In this document: positions 24,207 through 34,170 of the stretch, piece after piece
Layout: the number at the start of each line of letters is the position of its first letter
Numbering within the stretch: position 1 is the first letter of the stretch
Assembly: GCA_020845975.1 (NCBI GenBank)
Contig: JADLET010000099.1
Coordinates: 1-34,692 of the forward strand
Source: Gammaproteobacteria bacterium
GTDB taxonomy: Bacteria > Pseudomonadota > Gammaproteobacteria > SZUA-140
Reading direction: 5' to 3'
DNA: 34,692 nucleotides
Translations under genes and position numbers: made by a program
The notes under the pieces: model-generated
The model's database searches: none
What the model saw: only the letters and a program-made list of their open reading frames with translations
Told to the model about the DNA's origin: nothing

Positions 24207-24236
24207 ATCGTAGATCAATCTCAGCGGGCCTGTCAA
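24207..24236 (-). promoter_or_regulatory. Sigma70 promoter candidate for the act operon
   Basis: On the minus strand a perfect TTGACA -35 (24231-24236) is separated by 18 bases from TACGAT (24207-24212). Transcription from it would begin near 24200 and run through a 300-base untranslated leader into actA. It lies just beyond the terminator of the preceding Nif3-like gene, as expected for an independent operon. Confidence 0.6.
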
Positions 24237-24278
24237 CGCTCAACAGACTTCATTACTCAGATATGCGCAGACCGCATG

Positions 24279-24298
24279 AAAAACGGCACACAAGCCGT
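24279..24298 (-). terminator. Intrinsic terminator after the Nif3-like gene
   Basis: On the minus strand, ACGGC pairs with GCCGT around the loop TTGTGT (24283-24298), and a run of T follows (complement of 24279-24283). It is located about 80 bases past the Nif3-like stop codon. Confidence 0.65.
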
Positions 24299-24376
24299 AT
24301 AAACCACATGGATTATTCCGCGCGCATCGCCAGCGCTACCCCAACTGTGGTAGCAGACATCGGGCAATGCAAAGAT

Positions 24377-25141
24377 TTACACCGGATTATCAATGTCAAT
24401 GAAGCGCGTCTCGATGGCGAATTTCTCCTTGATATGCTCGAGCAGCGCACGCACGCCATAACGTTCCGTCGCGTGATGTCCCGCCGCATAGAAATGCACA
24501 CCGGTTTCGCGCGCGATATGCGTGGTGCGCTCGGAAACCTCGCCGGTGATGAAGGCGTGCACTCCCGCCGCCGCGGCCAGTTCGAGATAATCCTGCGCCG
24601 CTCCGGTGCACCACGCCACTTCACGCACCTCGGCGCGGTCGCCCGCGACGTGCAGGGGATCTCGCGCGAGACGCCGCGCCAGATGATGGGCCAGCTCCTG
24701 CCCGCTCATGTCCGCGGAGAGGCGGCCGCGTAACAGCAGCCCGCTCTCCTTGCGTCCGGCGGCCAGTTCGCCGGTGATATCTATGTCCAGAACGCGCGCG
24801 AGCTGCACATTGTTACCCAACTCGGGGTGCGCATCGAGGGGAAGATGATAGGCCAGCAGGCTGAGGTCGGCACACAGCAGCGCCTTCATTCGCTGGCGCC
24901 TGATACCGCGCACACGCGGATCCTCACCGCGCCAGAACCAGCCATGATGCACGATGACGACGTCGGCGCCCCAGGTTATGGCCTGTTCGATCAAGGCATG
25001 ACTCGCGCTGACGCCGCCGACAATCCTGCGCACCTCGGCGCGCCCCTCGACCTGCAGCCCGTTGGGCGCGTAGTCGTCGAAGCGTCCGGCATCCAATAGG
25101 CGATCCAGATAGGCGGTAAGTTCTGACAGGGGTATCGACAT
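24377..25141 (-). CDS. Nif3-like (YbgI, GTP cyclohydrolase I type 2 family) dinuclear metal protein
   Basis: Conserved protein of the Nif3/YbgI family, 254 residues. It shows the metal-binding signatures VIVHHGWFW (H65, H66), HLPLDAHPELGNN (about 99-111) and the C-terminal pair ITGEVSE and AAGHHATERYG, which form a di-metal site. The biochemical role of the family is unsettled despite the GTP cyclohydrolase label. The ATG at 25139-25141 has GTGGAG 7 bases upstream. It is divergent from algW, a common neighbour in proteobacteria; in many genomes petABC comes next, whereas here it is the act operon. Confidence 0.9.
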   Translation of the reverse strand: MSIPLSELTAYLDRLLDAGRFDDYAPNGLQVEGRAEVRRIVGGVSASHALIEQAITWGADVVIVHHGWFWRGEDPRVRGIRRQRMKALLCADLSLLAYHLPLDAHPELGNNVQLARVLDIDITGELAAGRKESGLLLRGRLSADMSGQELAHHLARRLARDPLHVAGDRAEVREVAWCTGAAQDYLELAAAAGVHAFITGEVSERTTHIARETGVHFYAAGHHATERYGVRALLEHIKEKFAIETRFIDIDNPV

Positions 25142-25205
25142 GAACAAACTCCACGGGGATATTCTGGGGCAGACTGCGCAATCGCTATGATAAAGTATTC
25201 CGATT

Positions 25206-26357
<1,152 letters not shown>

Positions 26358-26368
26358 ACCGCCAGCTC

Positions 26369-27148
26369 TCAGCCGGCGCCTTTGTCCTGCGCCGTCTCAT
26401 CTTCCTCAGGCTCCTTACGCACGTAGATGCGCGAGATCAGCAGCCCGACCTCGAACAGCAGCCACATCGGCACCGCCAGCATGATCTGGGAAATCGCATC
26501 CGGCGGAGTGATCACCGCAGCGATGACAAAACATCCCACGATGATGTAGGACCGCTTGCTCTTGAGGCCCTCCGGCGTCACCAGCCCGGCCCATACCAGC
26601 AGGATGGTCGCAATCGGAACCTCGAAGGCCAGCCCGAAGGCAAAGAACAACAGCAGGATGAAGCTCAGGTAACTGCCGATATCGGTCATCATGGTCACCC
26701 CAGCGGGCGTGGTCCCGACCATGAAGGTGAAGACCATCGGCATCACGACGAAATACGCGAACGCCATGCCGGCGTAGAACAACAGCGTGCTCGAGGCCAG
26801 CAGGGGCACGATCAGTCGGCGCTCGCTCCTGTACAGTCCCGGCGCCACGAATCCCCATATCTGGTACAACACCCATGGCACGGCGACGAAGAACGAAAGC
26901 ACGAGCGTGAACTTGATCGGCACCATGAAGGCGCCGACGACTTCGGTGGAGATCATAGTGGCGCCTTGCGGCAACCGTTCCATGAGCGGTTGCGCCACCA
27001 CGGTGTAAAGCGTATTGGCGAACGGCGCCATGACGAGGAACACGACACCGACACCGATCACGATGCGCAGCAGGCGCGAGCGCAACTCGGTCAGGTGACC
27101 TATCAGCGGCATCTCGGCCTCTGGCGGATACTTCTCAGGCGCCGCCAT
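26369..27148 (-). CDS. tatC: Sec-independent (Tat) translocase subunit TatC
   Basis: Six-helix membrane receptor for twin-arginine signal peptides. The 259-residue product starts with a short cytoplasmic segment and the family signature PLIGHLTELRSRLLR. It then has helices near 28-48, 80-100, 118-140, 160-180 and further on, with FALPWVLYQIWGF-like text after the second helix (VAVPWVLYQIWGFVAPGLY). The ATG at 27148 lies within the end of tatB (14-base overlap) and has a GGGAG site. The C-terminal tail is acidic. Confidence 0.96.
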   Translation of the reverse strand: MAAPEKYPPEAEMPLIGHLTELRSRLLRIVIGVGVVFLVMAPFANTLYTVVAQPLMERLPQGATMISTEVVGAFMVPIKFTLVLSFFVAVPWVLYQIWGFVAPGLYRSERRLIVPLLASSTLLFYAGMAFAYFVVMPMVFTFMVGTTPAGVTMMTDIGSYLSFILLLFFAFGLAFEVPIATILLVWAGLVTPEGLKSKRSYIIVGCFVIAAVITPPDAISQIMLAVPMWLLFEVGLLISRIYVRKEPEEDETAQDKGAG

Positions 27149-27503
27149 CGGGCTTGCTCCCTGTGCTCGACGAGATCGAACCGGATGAGGCCGGAGCGCC
27201 GGACTTCTCTCCGCCAGCGGCCGGGGCGCCTCCCATGGGGGCGTTGATCGGGATGGTGGCCTTGGTCTCGTCTATCACCTTATGGAGCTCGGCGATCTCG
27301 CTTTCGCGCTCGATTTTGCGCGTGAGTTCCTCGGTCTTGGCGAGTTCGCGCTGGAACTCGTTTTTCATCTCCCCGGCGACCGAACGCGCCTTCCCCATCC
27401 AGCGCCCGAAGGTACGCACCAGCGCGGGAAACTCCTTGGGTCCGACGACCAGGATCGCCACCACGGAGATGATCAGAATTTCACTGAACCCAATATCGAA
27501 CAT
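27135..27503 (-). CDS. tatB: Sec-independent (Tat) translocase subunit TatB
   Basis: Partner of TatC in the substrate receptor complex. The 122-residue product has one N-terminal membrane helix (FSEILIISVVAILVVGPKEFP), the conserved Gly-Pro hinge, an amphipathic helix, a long charged helix (about 45-80), and a Gly/Ser/Pro-rich tail that is probably disordered. The distance from tatA is 145 bases, with a perfect hairpin in the gap. Confidence 0.95.
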   Translation of the reverse strand: MFDIGFSEILIISVVAILVVGPKEFPALVRTFGRWMGKARSVAGEMKNEFQRELAKTEELTRKIERESEIAELHKVIDETKATIPINAPMGGAPAAGGEKSGAPASSGSISSSTGSKPDGGA

Positions 27504-27561
27504 CGGCTTGGCAATCCGAGCGGCCGCCCGGGGCGGAAAGAGTGAACTCTACGGGAACGCG

Positions 27562-27587
27562 CACCCGGGCGTGCTCACGCCCGGGTG
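27562..27587. repeat. Perfect 12-bp hairpin between tatA and tatB
   Basis: CACCCGGGCGTG (27562-27573) and its exact complement (27576-27587) are separated by two bases. On the minus strand this lies after the tatA stop (27649) and before the tatB start (27503). No T-run follows, so it may act as a partial terminator or an RNA-stabilising element rather than a full stop. Confidence 0.7.
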
Positions 27588-27648
27588 ACCGGTCGAGACG
27601 GGTAATGGAAGCGCGCGACGTTGAGCGGCGATCCGTGCATGGCGCAGT

Positions 27649-27891
27649 TCAGGCCTGGTTCTTCTCGCGCGACTCAACCTTGCCCTCGCCCGCCTTCGGC
27701 GTATCGGCCTGATTGAGACGGGGCGCTTCCTTCCCCTCTTCTTCCTCGTCCTCGTTCGGGTTGCGCATGGCATCGCGGAAACCCTTCACCGCGCCGCCCA
27801 TGTCCTTGCCGATGGAAGCCAGCTTCTTGGTCCCGAACAGCAGGACGATGATTAACAACACCACCAGTAAATGCCAGATACTGAATCCCAT
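27649..27891 (-). CDS. tatA: Sec-independent (Tat) translocase pore subunit TatA
   Basis: Small pore-forming Tat component of 80 residues: a single N-terminal helix [20 protein letters not shown], the FGTKKL hinge, an amphipathic helix with [15 protein letters not shown], and an acidic charged tail. The ATG at 27889-27891 has a GAGG site; five upstream in-frame codons are not part of the family. It is the first tat gene after hisE (40-base gap), so his and tat may be co-transcribed. Confidence 0.95.
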   Translation of the reverse strand: MGFSIWHLLVVLLIIVLLFGTKKLASIGKDMGGAVKGFRDAMRNPNEDEEEEGKEAPRLNQADTPKAGEGKVESREKNQA

Positions 27892-27931
27892 GATCTTGCA
27901 CCTCAATTACATTAATGTTCGAGCGTTCGTC

Positions 27932-28252
27932 CTATCGCCCGCCCCGGCTGTTCTTCTCCTCAATGCCGGATACCCCGCTGCGCCGTTCGAGCTCCGCCAG
28001 CACCTCCTGCGGTCCCAGGCCGCGATGCACGAGCAGGACCAGGGTATGGAACCACAAGTCCGCCACCTCGCGCACCAGCGCGTCATCCCCTTCGGACTGC
28101 CCGGCCAGCACCACCTCGGTGGCCTCCTCGCCGATCTTCTTCAGGATCGCGGGGAGCCCCTTATTATAGAGCCGGGCGACGTAGGATGTCTCCGGGTCTC
28201 CCTGCTTGCGCAGTTCCAACACCCGGGCCAGGTCTGTCAGTACGGTATCCAT
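27932..28252 (-). CDS. hisE: Phosphoribosyl-ATP pyrophosphohydrolase
   Basis: Second step of histidine synthesis, as a separate HisE of 106 residues rather than a HisIE fusion. Family text includes [29 protein letters not shown] and [14 protein letters not shown], with the acidic residues that bind Mg2+. I chose the ATG at 28250-28252 because a longer frame adds a segment with no counterpart. The ribosome-binding site is weak, and hisI ends 46 bases upstream. Confidence 0.95.
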   Translation of the reverse strand: MDTVLTDLARVLELRKQGDPETSYVARLYNKGLPAILKKIGEEATEVVLAGQSEGDDALVREVADLWFHTLVLLVHRGLGPQEVLAELERRSGVSGIEEKNSRGGR

Positions 28253-28298
28253 GAAATCTGCCGTCGAATCTGAATGTTGCCTGTGAATATACCGCCTT

Positions 28299-28703
28299 TC
28301 AGCGGCTGGAATCACCATATATATCGGCGGGGTCCTTAAGAACCGGATCGATTGCCTCCCAGCGCCCGTCCTGGAGGCGGCGAAAGAAACAGCTCAGGCG
28401 CCCGGTATGGCAGGCAATGCCGCCTTCCTGCTCAACCCGCAGCAGCACTACATCGCCGTCGCAGTCGAGCCAGAGTTCACGCACCCGCTGGACATGGCCC
28501 GAGCTCTCGCCCTTGCGCCACACACTGCGGCGCGAGCGTGACCAGAACACCGCGCGGCCGCTGGCGGCGGTCTCGGCCAGCGCAGCGCGATCCATCCAGG
28601 CGAACATCAGCACACGGCCGCTGGTGTGGTCCTGTACGATGGCGGGCACCAGCCCGTCCTCCGTCCACTTCACCTCCGCCAGCCAGTCCGTCATTTTCTG
28701 CAT
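28299..28703 (-). CDS. hisI: Phosphoribosyl-AMP cyclohydrolase
   Basis: Zinc enzyme opening the purine ring in histidine synthesis. The 134-residue product has [30 protein letters not shown], the metal-binding LDCDGD, and the Cys pair in CHTGRLSC. The ATG at 28703 has AAGGGG 8 bases upstream; an ATG three codons later is the alternative. It lies 20 bases after hisF. Confidence 0.96.
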   Translation of the reverse strand: MQKMTDWLAEVKWTEDGLVPAIVQDHTSGRVLMFAWMDRAALAETAASGRAVFWSRSRRSVWRKGESSGHVQRVRELWLDCDGDVVLLRVEQEGGIACHTGRLSCFFRRLQDGRWEAIDPVLKDPADIYGDSSR

Positions 28704-28723
28704 GCCGTCCGCCCCTTACCGGG

Positions 28724-29500
28724 TCAGATTCGCACCGGGATGCCGCATCCGGCCAGGTAACGCTTGGCGTCCCGCACCGTATGCTGCCCGTAATGGAAAA
28801 TGCTCGCGGCCAGCACCGCGTCCGCCTTGCCCTTGAGGATGCCGTCGGCCAGGTGGCGCAATTCTCCCACGCCTCCGGAGGCGATCACCGGAACGCCGAC
28901 GGCCGCACTGATCGCCGCGGTCAGCTCGAGATCATAGCCGTCGCGGGTGCCATCCCGGTCCATGCTGGTCAACAGGATCTCACCGGCCCCGAGTTCAGCC
29001 ATCCTGCGCGCCCAGTCCACCGCATCAATCCCGGTCGCCTTGCGGCCACCGTGGGTGAAAATCTCCCACGCCGGCGCATCCTCAAGCCCGCTGACGCGCT
29101 TGGCGTCGATCGCCACCACGATGCACTGGGAACCAAAGCGCTCGGCCGCGACACGCACGAAATCGGGGTTGGTGATCGCCGCGGTGTTGATGGCGACCTT
29201 GTCCGCGCCGGCATTGAGCATGCGCCGGATATCGGTCACCTCGCGGATACCGCCGCCGACGGTCAATGGAATGAAGACCTGCGCCGCCACCTGCTCGACC
29301 ACGTGCACCATGGTCGCGCGCTCTTCGGCGCTGGCGGTGATATCGAGAAACACCAGTTCATCCGCGCCCTGCTCATCGTAGACCCGGGCGATCTCCACCG
29401 GGTCGCCGGCATCGGTGATGTTCTCGAAGCGGACCCCCTTGACGACACGCCCCTTGTCGACGTCGAGGCAGGGGATGATGCGCTTGGCGAGATGCGTCAT
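28724..29500 (-). CDS. hisF: Imidazole glycerol phosphate synthase cyclase subunit
   Basis: TIM-barrel subunit that uses ammonia from HisH to make imidazole glycerol phosphate and AICAR. The 258-residue product has [16 protein letters not shown] with one catalytic Asp, [16 protein letters not shown] with the second, [13 protein letters not shown] and IASGGVGEL. Its ATG overlaps the hisA stop as TGATG. Confidence 0.98.
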   Translation of the reverse strand: MTHLAKRIIPCLDVDKGRVVKGVRFENITDAGDPVEIARVYDEQGADELVFLDITASAEERATMVHVVEQVAAQVFIPLTVGGGIREVTDIRRMLNAGADKVAINTAAITNPDFVRVAAERFGSQCIVVAIDAKRVSGLEDAPAWEIFTHGGRKATGIDAVDWARRMAELGAGEILLTSMDRDGTRDGYDLELTAAISAAVGVPVIASGGVGELRHLADGILKGKADAVLAASIFHYGQHTVRDAKRYLAGCGIPVRI

Positions 29501-30234
29501 CAGGCGAAGCCATCAGCGAGGCGCTGTGCCTCGGCGAAGTCCAGCGCCCCTTCATAAAGGGCGCGCCCGAGCACCGCGCCGGTGATGCCGTCACGCGCGT
29601 GCCTGCCCAGCGCCTTGATGTCCTCGATGCTGGCGATGCCGCCGGAGGCGATCACGGGGATGGTAACCGCCTGGGCCAGCCGGACGGTGGATTCGATATT
29701 GATGCCGCTCATCATGCCGTCGCGGCTGATGTCCGTGTAGACAATGGCGACGACGCCGTCACGCTCGAAATGCTGGGCGAGATCGACGACATCGTGATTC
29801 GACAGTTTTGACCAGCCATCAATGGCCACCTTGCCATCACGCGCATCCAGCGCCACGATCACGTGGCCGGGATAGGCGACGGCGGCATCGGCAACGAAGT
29901 GTGGTTCGTTGACCGCGCTGGTGCCGATGATCACATAACTGACGCCGATGTCGAGGTAGGCATCGATCGTCTCCTCGTCGCGGATGCCGCCGCCAATCTG
30001 GATCGGCACACCGGGAAAGGCCTGGGCGATGTCCTTGATGACGCGCATATTGACCGGACGCCCGGCGATTGCACCGTTGAGATCGACGATATGCAGGCGA
30101 CGCGCCCCCGCGTCCACCCAGCGGCCGGCGACCTGCACCGGATCGTCGGAAAAAATCGTGGCGTCGTCCATGCGGCCCTGACGCAGGCGCACGCACTGAC
30201 CATCCTTGAGGTCGATGGCAGGTATCAACAACAT
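29500..30234 (-). CDS. hisA: ProFAR isomerase
   Basis: TIM-barrel isomerase of the histidine pathway, structural twin of HisF. The 244-residue product starts [20 protein letters not shown] with the catalytic Asp, and has [40 protein letters not shown] and VIASGGI. GAGG lies 8 bases before the ATG. A 90-base gap separates it from hisH. Confidence 0.98.
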   Translation of the reverse strand: MLLIPAIDLKDGQCVRLRQGRMDDATIFSDDPVQVAGRWVDAGARRLHIVDLNGAIAGRPVNMRVIKDIAQAFPGVPIQIGGGIRDEETIDAYLDIGVSYVIIGTSAVNEPHFVADAAVAYPGHVIVALDARDGKVAIDGWSKLSNHDVVDLAQHFERDGVVAIVYTDISRDGMMSGINIESTVRLAQAVTIPVIASGGIASIEDIKALGRHARDGITGAVLGRALYEGALDFAEAQRLADGFA

Positions 30235-30324
30235 GGTACTGTCCTCATACGAAGTGTTACAGACTTGCCAGGAATCACGTTTCTACCCGTCGCCGGACAC
30301 ACGCGGCTCGCCGCGCCCGGCCCT

Positions 30325-30960
30325 CTAGATTTCACCGTCCCAGGCGAGAAAGTTCGCCAGCAGCTTCAACCCCGCTTGCTGGCTCTTTTCCGGATGGAAT
30401 TGCGCCGCGAATATATTACCCCGCGACAGCGCCGCGGCAAACGAAACGCCGTAATCGGTTGTCGCGGCGACCACCGCGGCGTCGCGTGGCTCGATGTAAT
30501 AGCTGTGCACGAAATAAAAATAGCTGTCCTGCGGGATCCCCTCCCACAGGGCATGGGCGTGCATCTGATGAACGCGGTTCCAGCCCATGTGGGGAATCTT
30601 GAGCGGCGCATCCCCGGAGCCGCCGGGAAACATCACGGTCCGTCCTGGAATGATGCCGAGTCCGGGCGTGCCGCCGTTCTCCTCGCTGAAATCCATCAGG
30701 GCCTGCATGCCGAGACAGATGCCGAGGAACGGGCGGGTACGGGCGCATTCGCGGATCACGTCGTCCAGCTCCAGGCGCTGCAATTCGGACATGCAGTCAC
30801 GCAGCGCGCCGACGCCGGGAAAGACCACATGGTCGGCATGCAGGATACGTTCAGGATCGTAGCTGACCATGATCTGGGCGTCGCCGCCGACGTACTCCAG
30901 CGCCTTGGACACGGAACGGATGTTGCCCATGCCGTAATCGATCACCGCTACCGTAGTCAT
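30325..30960 (-). CDS. hisH: Imidazole glycerol phosphate synthase glutaminase subunit
   Basis: Class I glutamine amidotransferase that feeds ammonia to HisF. The 211-residue product starts MTTVAVIDYGMGNIRSV and has the nucleophile C82 in GICLGMQ, the FPGVG oxyanion strand, and the His/Glu pair in QFHPEKSQ. An overlong in-frame extension runs opposite hisB and is not real. The ATG is at 30958-30960, 49 bases after hisB. Confidence 0.97.
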   Translation of the reverse strand: MTTVAVIDYGMGNIRSVSKALEYVGGDAQIMVSYDPERILHADHVVFPGVGALRDCMSELQRLELDDVIRECARTRPFLGICLGMQALMDFSEENGGTPGLGIIPGRTVMFPGGSGDAPLKIPHMGWNRVHQMHAHALWEGIPQDSYFYFVHSYYIEPRDAAVVAATTDYGVSFAAALSRGNIFAAQFHPEKSQQAGLKLLANFLAWDGEI

Positions 30961-31009
30961 GGGATTGTTTCCATCGTCAGCTCGAACGAAAAATCCGGCC
31001 AGACAGGGT

Positions 31010-31603
31010 TCAGAGGCTGCCCTTGGTCGACGGCATGATACCCGCCCCGCGCGGATCCGGCTCCAGCGCCGCGCGCAGCGCGCGGCCGAAGGCCTTGAAC
31101 ACGGTCTCCGCGATATGGTGCGCGTTGACTCCGCGCAGGCACTCGATATGCAGCGTGACCAGCGCGTGATTGACGAAGCCGCGGAAAAACTCCTGCAACA
31201 GATCGACGTCCATCTCGCCGATGCGCGCACGCGGGAATGCCACGTGGTATTCCAGTCCGGGGCGTCCGGACAGATCGACCACCACCCGCGACAGCGCCTC
31301 GTCCAGCGGCACGTAGGCATGGCCGTAACGGCGGATGCCGAGCTTCTCGCCGAGCGCCCGCGCCACCGCCTGGCCAAACACGATGCCGATGTCCTCCACG
31401 GTGTGGTGGGCATCGATATGGATGTCCCCTTCGGCATGCAGTTCGATGTCAATCATGCCGTGGCGCGCGACCTGGTCCAGCATATGATCGAGAAACGGCA
31501 CCGGGGTATGCAGATCGACCCGGCCTGTACCGTCGAGATCGACCGTCACGGAGATGCAGGTCTCCCTGGTATCTCGTTTGACCGTGGCTTTACGTTCGCC
31601 CAT
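31010..31603 (-). CDS. hisB: Imidazoleglycerol-phosphate dehydratase
   Basis: Mn-dependent dehydratase. The 197-residue product is the monofunctional form, without the HisN-type phosphatase fused in E. coli. It has the His-rich metal sites [28 protein letters not shown] and a later [22 protein letters not shown] lies 7 bases before the ATG. A histidinol-phosphatase gene is not in this window. Confidence 0.97.
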   Translation of the reverse strand: MGERKATVKRDTRETCISVTVDLDGTGRVDLHTPVPFLDHMLDQVARHGMIDIELHAEGDIHIDAHHTVEDIGIVFGQAVARALGEKLGIRRYGHAYVPLDEALSRVVVDLSGRPGLEYHVAFPRARIGEMDVDLLQEFFRGFVNHALVTLHIECLRGVNAHHIAETVFKAFGRALRAALEPDPRGAGIMPSTKGSL

Positions 31604-31680
31604 CCATCATTCTCCAGCATTAACGCCAATATAATGGCACAACCCGCCGTCCCGTGCGAATCGGCCCCATGCCCCTGGAT

Positions 31681-32796
31681 TTACAGCACCGCGGCCAGGG
31701 CCGTCAAAAAGGCCTGGTTTTCCTCGGGGGTACCGACGGTGACGCGCAGGCAATCGCGCAGCGTATCACCGGCGCCGTCCAGATTCTTGATCAGCACCCC
31801 GCGCTCGCGCAGGCCGGTGAAGATCTCGCCACCGCGCCCGGCCGGTGCGCGGAACAGAATGAAGTTCGCCCGGCTCGGATAGACGGCCAGGCCGCGGCAG
31901 GCACGCAGGGCCGCGACCAGAATCTCGCGGTCCGCCCGAATGCGTGCCGCCTGTTCCTCCAGCATGGCGCGGTGTCGCAGGGCGAAGGCCGCGCTCGCCT
32001 GCGTCAGCACGTTGATGTTGTAGGGCAGACGGATCTTGTCCAGCTCCTCGATCCACTCGCGCCTGCCGGCCAGCATGCCAAGGCGCAGACCGGCCAGCCC
32101 CATCTTGGACAGGGTGCGCAGCACCAGCAGATTGGGATAGTCGTGCAGCCAGTCCATCAGGGTCATCTCGGAAAAGGCCTGATAGGCCTCATCGACCACG
32201 ACCAGTCCGGGTGCCTTCTCGATCACGGCGCGCACGGTCTCCGCCTCGAACAGTCCACCGGTCGGATTATTCGGAAAGTCGAGCAGCACCAGCGCCGGGC
32301 GGCGGCGCTCGATCTCCGCCAGCATCGCCTCGCGATCGAGGGCAAAGTCGGCCGCGCTCAGTGGCACGCCCACGAAATCCAGGCCGGTAAAGATCGAGAT
32401 CATGCGATACATGCTGAACGCCGGCTGCGGCGCCAGCGCGACGCGCCCCGGTGCAGCCACGGCGAGCGCGATGATCTGGAGCAGTTCGTCCGAACCGTTA
32501 CCGAGCAGCAGCTCCATCCCGCGCGGCACCCTGAAGAACGCGCGCAGCTCCCGTTTGAGCGCGTCCGCGCCGGGATCGGGATAACGGTTGAGGGCGACGT
32601 TCCGCAGCGTCTCCAGCCAGGCCTCGACCACGGCCGGCGGCCAGCGGTAGGGATTTTCCATCGCATCGAGCTTGATCAGGCCGGCGGCCGGCGGCACATG
32701 GTAGGCATTGAGCGCGCGGATCTCCGGGCGTACCCACTGCTCGATGCGGGCGCGAATGGCGGCGTCGGCGGACGATGATGCGGAAGATGGCGTCAT
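31681..32796 (-). CDS. hisC: Histidinol-phosphate aminotransferase
   Basis: PLP-dependent class I/II aminotransferase, 371 residues. It shows LDAMENPYRWP near the N terminus, GNGSDELLQII, DFPNNPTGG, VVVDEAY, and the Schiff-base Lys in TLSKMGLAGLRLG. It lies 12 bases after hisD and 77 bases before hisB, in the usual his order. Confidence 0.97.
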   Translation of the reverse strand: MTPSSASSSADAAIRARIEQWVRPEIRALNAYHVPPAAGLIKLDAMENPYRWPPAVVEAWLETLRNVALNRYPDPGADALKRELRAFFRVPRGMELLLGNGSDELLQIIALAVAAPGRVALAPQPAFSMYRMISIFTGLDFVGVPLSAADFALDREAMLAEIERRRPALVLLDFPNNPTGGLFEAETVRAVIEKAPGLVVVDEAYQAFSEMTLMDWLHDYPNLLVLRTLSKMGLAGLRLGMLAGRREWIEELDKIRLPYNINVLTQASAAFALRHRAMLEEQAARIRADREILVAALRACRGLAVYPSRANFILFRAPAGRGGEIFTGLRERGVLIKNLDGAGDTLRDCLRVTVGTPEENQAFLTALAAVL

Positions 32797-32808
32797 GACA
32801 CAGCAGGA

Positions 32809-34122
32809 CTATATCCCGCCCTCTCCATCGACGCGGTACTGCGCCGAGCGCGCGTGCGCGGTCAACCCCTCGCTGCGGGCGAGCGCCGCGGCGGTGCGAC
32901 CCAGAACGGCGGCGCCCGCCTGCGTGCACAGGATGAGGCTGGAACGCTTTTGGAAATCATATACTCCGAGTGGCGACGAGAAGCGCGCTGTGCGCGAGGT
33001 CGGCAGCACATGGTTGGGGCCGGCGATGTAATCGCCGATCGCCTCCGCCGTATACCGTCCGAGGAAGATCGCGCCGGCATGACGGATCTTGCGCGCGAGC
33101 GCGAGAGGATCCGCCACCGACAGCTCGAGATGCTCGGGCGCGATATGATTGGCCACCGAGGCGGCATCGTCGAGATCGCGCACACGGATCAGTGCCGCGC
33201 GCTTCGACATCGAGGTGCGAATGATGTCGGCGCGCTCCATCTGCGGCAGCAGGCGCTCGATGCTCTGTGCCACGCGGTCGAGATACGCCGGATCCGGACA
33301 CAGCAGGATCGACTGCGCGTCCTCGTCGTGCTCGGCCTGCGAGAACAGGTCCATCGCGATCCAGTCCGGATGGGTCGCTCCGTCGCAGATCACCAGGATC
33401 TCGGACGGCCCGGCGATCATGTCGATGCCGACCGCGCCATACACCATGCTCTTGGCGGTGGCGACGTAGATGTTGCCGGGGCCGACGATCTTGTCCACGC
33501 GCGGAATCGTCTCGGTCCCGTAGGCGAGCGCGGCGACCGCCTGAGCGCCGCCGCAGGCGAACACCCGGTCCACGCCGGAGATGCAGGCGGCGGCCAGTAC
33601 CAGTTCGTTCACCACTCCGTCCGGCGTCGGCACCACCATGACCAGCTCGGGCACGCCGGCAACCTTGGCGGGGATCGCGTTCATGATCACCGTGGACGGA
33701 TACGAGGCCTTTCCGCCCGGGACATAGAGCCCGACGCGGTCGAGCGGCGTCACCTGCTGACCGAGCAGCGTGCCATCCGGTTCGGTGTACGTCCACGAAT
33801 CGGCCTTCTGATGCTCGTGATAGCTGCGCACGCGTGCGGCGGCCAGCTCCAGTTCCGCGCGCTGGGCGGCGGGAAGATCGTCCAGCGCCTGCCGAAGACG
33901 TGCAACCGGAATCTCGAGCCCCTGCGCCGTGACTGCCTCGACCCGGTCGTAACGACGGGTATATTCCAGCAGGGCCGCGTCACCGCGCCGGCGCACATCA
34001 GCCAGGATCGCGCGCACAGTCTCGTTGACCCCCGCGTCGGAGACACTCTCCCAGGCGAGCAGCTCATCAAGCCGGGTGTAGAATCCGGAATCCGCCGTAT
34101 CCAGTCTCTTGATGCCGAGCAT
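32809..34122 (-). CDS. hisD: Histidinol dehydrogenase
   Basis: Zinc-dependent NAD enzyme oxidising histidinol to histidine in two steps. The 437-residue product contains [65 protein letters not shown] with Zn and catalytic residues, EHLELSV, and [19 protein letters not shown]. It lies 48 bases after hisG. Confidence 0.98.
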   Translation of the reverse strand: MLGIKRLDTADSGFYTRLDELLAWESVSDAGVNETVRAILADVRRRGDAALLEYTRRYDRVEAVTAQGLEIPVARLRQALDDLPAAQRAELELAAARVRSYHEHQKADSWTYTEPDGTLLGQQVTPLDRVGLYVPGGKASYPSTVIMNAIPAKVAGVPELVMVVPTPDGVVNELVLAAACISGVDRVFACGGAQAVAALAYGTETIPRVDKIVGPGNIYVATAKSMVYGAVGIDMIAGPSEILVICDGATHPDWIAMDLFSQAEHDEDAQSILLCPDPAYLDRVAQSIERLLPQMERADIIRTSMSKRAALIRVRDLDDAASVANHIAPEHLELSVADPLALARKIRHAGAIFLGRYTAEAIGDYIAGPNHVLPTSRTARFSSPLGVYDFQKRSSLILCTQAGAAVLGRTAAALARSEGLTAHARSAQYRVDGEGGI

Positions 34123-34170
34123 ATATCACCGCTGCAATGGATAAAAAACCGTGTTCAACATCCGCGCCGG

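Larger units (their letters stand above)
23895..24376. other. 482-base gap upstream of actA (no gene)
   Basis: No convincing protein gene on either strand. A 78-residue minus-strand frame (24007-24243) overlaps the promoter candidate and has no recognisable features. The gap holds, on the minus strand, the terminator of the Nif3-like gene (24279-24298), a sigma70 promoter candidate (24207-24236), and a leader of about 300 bases leading into actA that includes the self-complementary TTGTATACATT region near 24052-24062. Confidence 0.55.

Noticed and set aside
24007-24243. 78-residue minus-strand frame upstream of actA as a small gene
   Set aside because: Its start overlaps the TTGACA promoter candidate and its sequence has no features. 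It is more likely untranslated leader.
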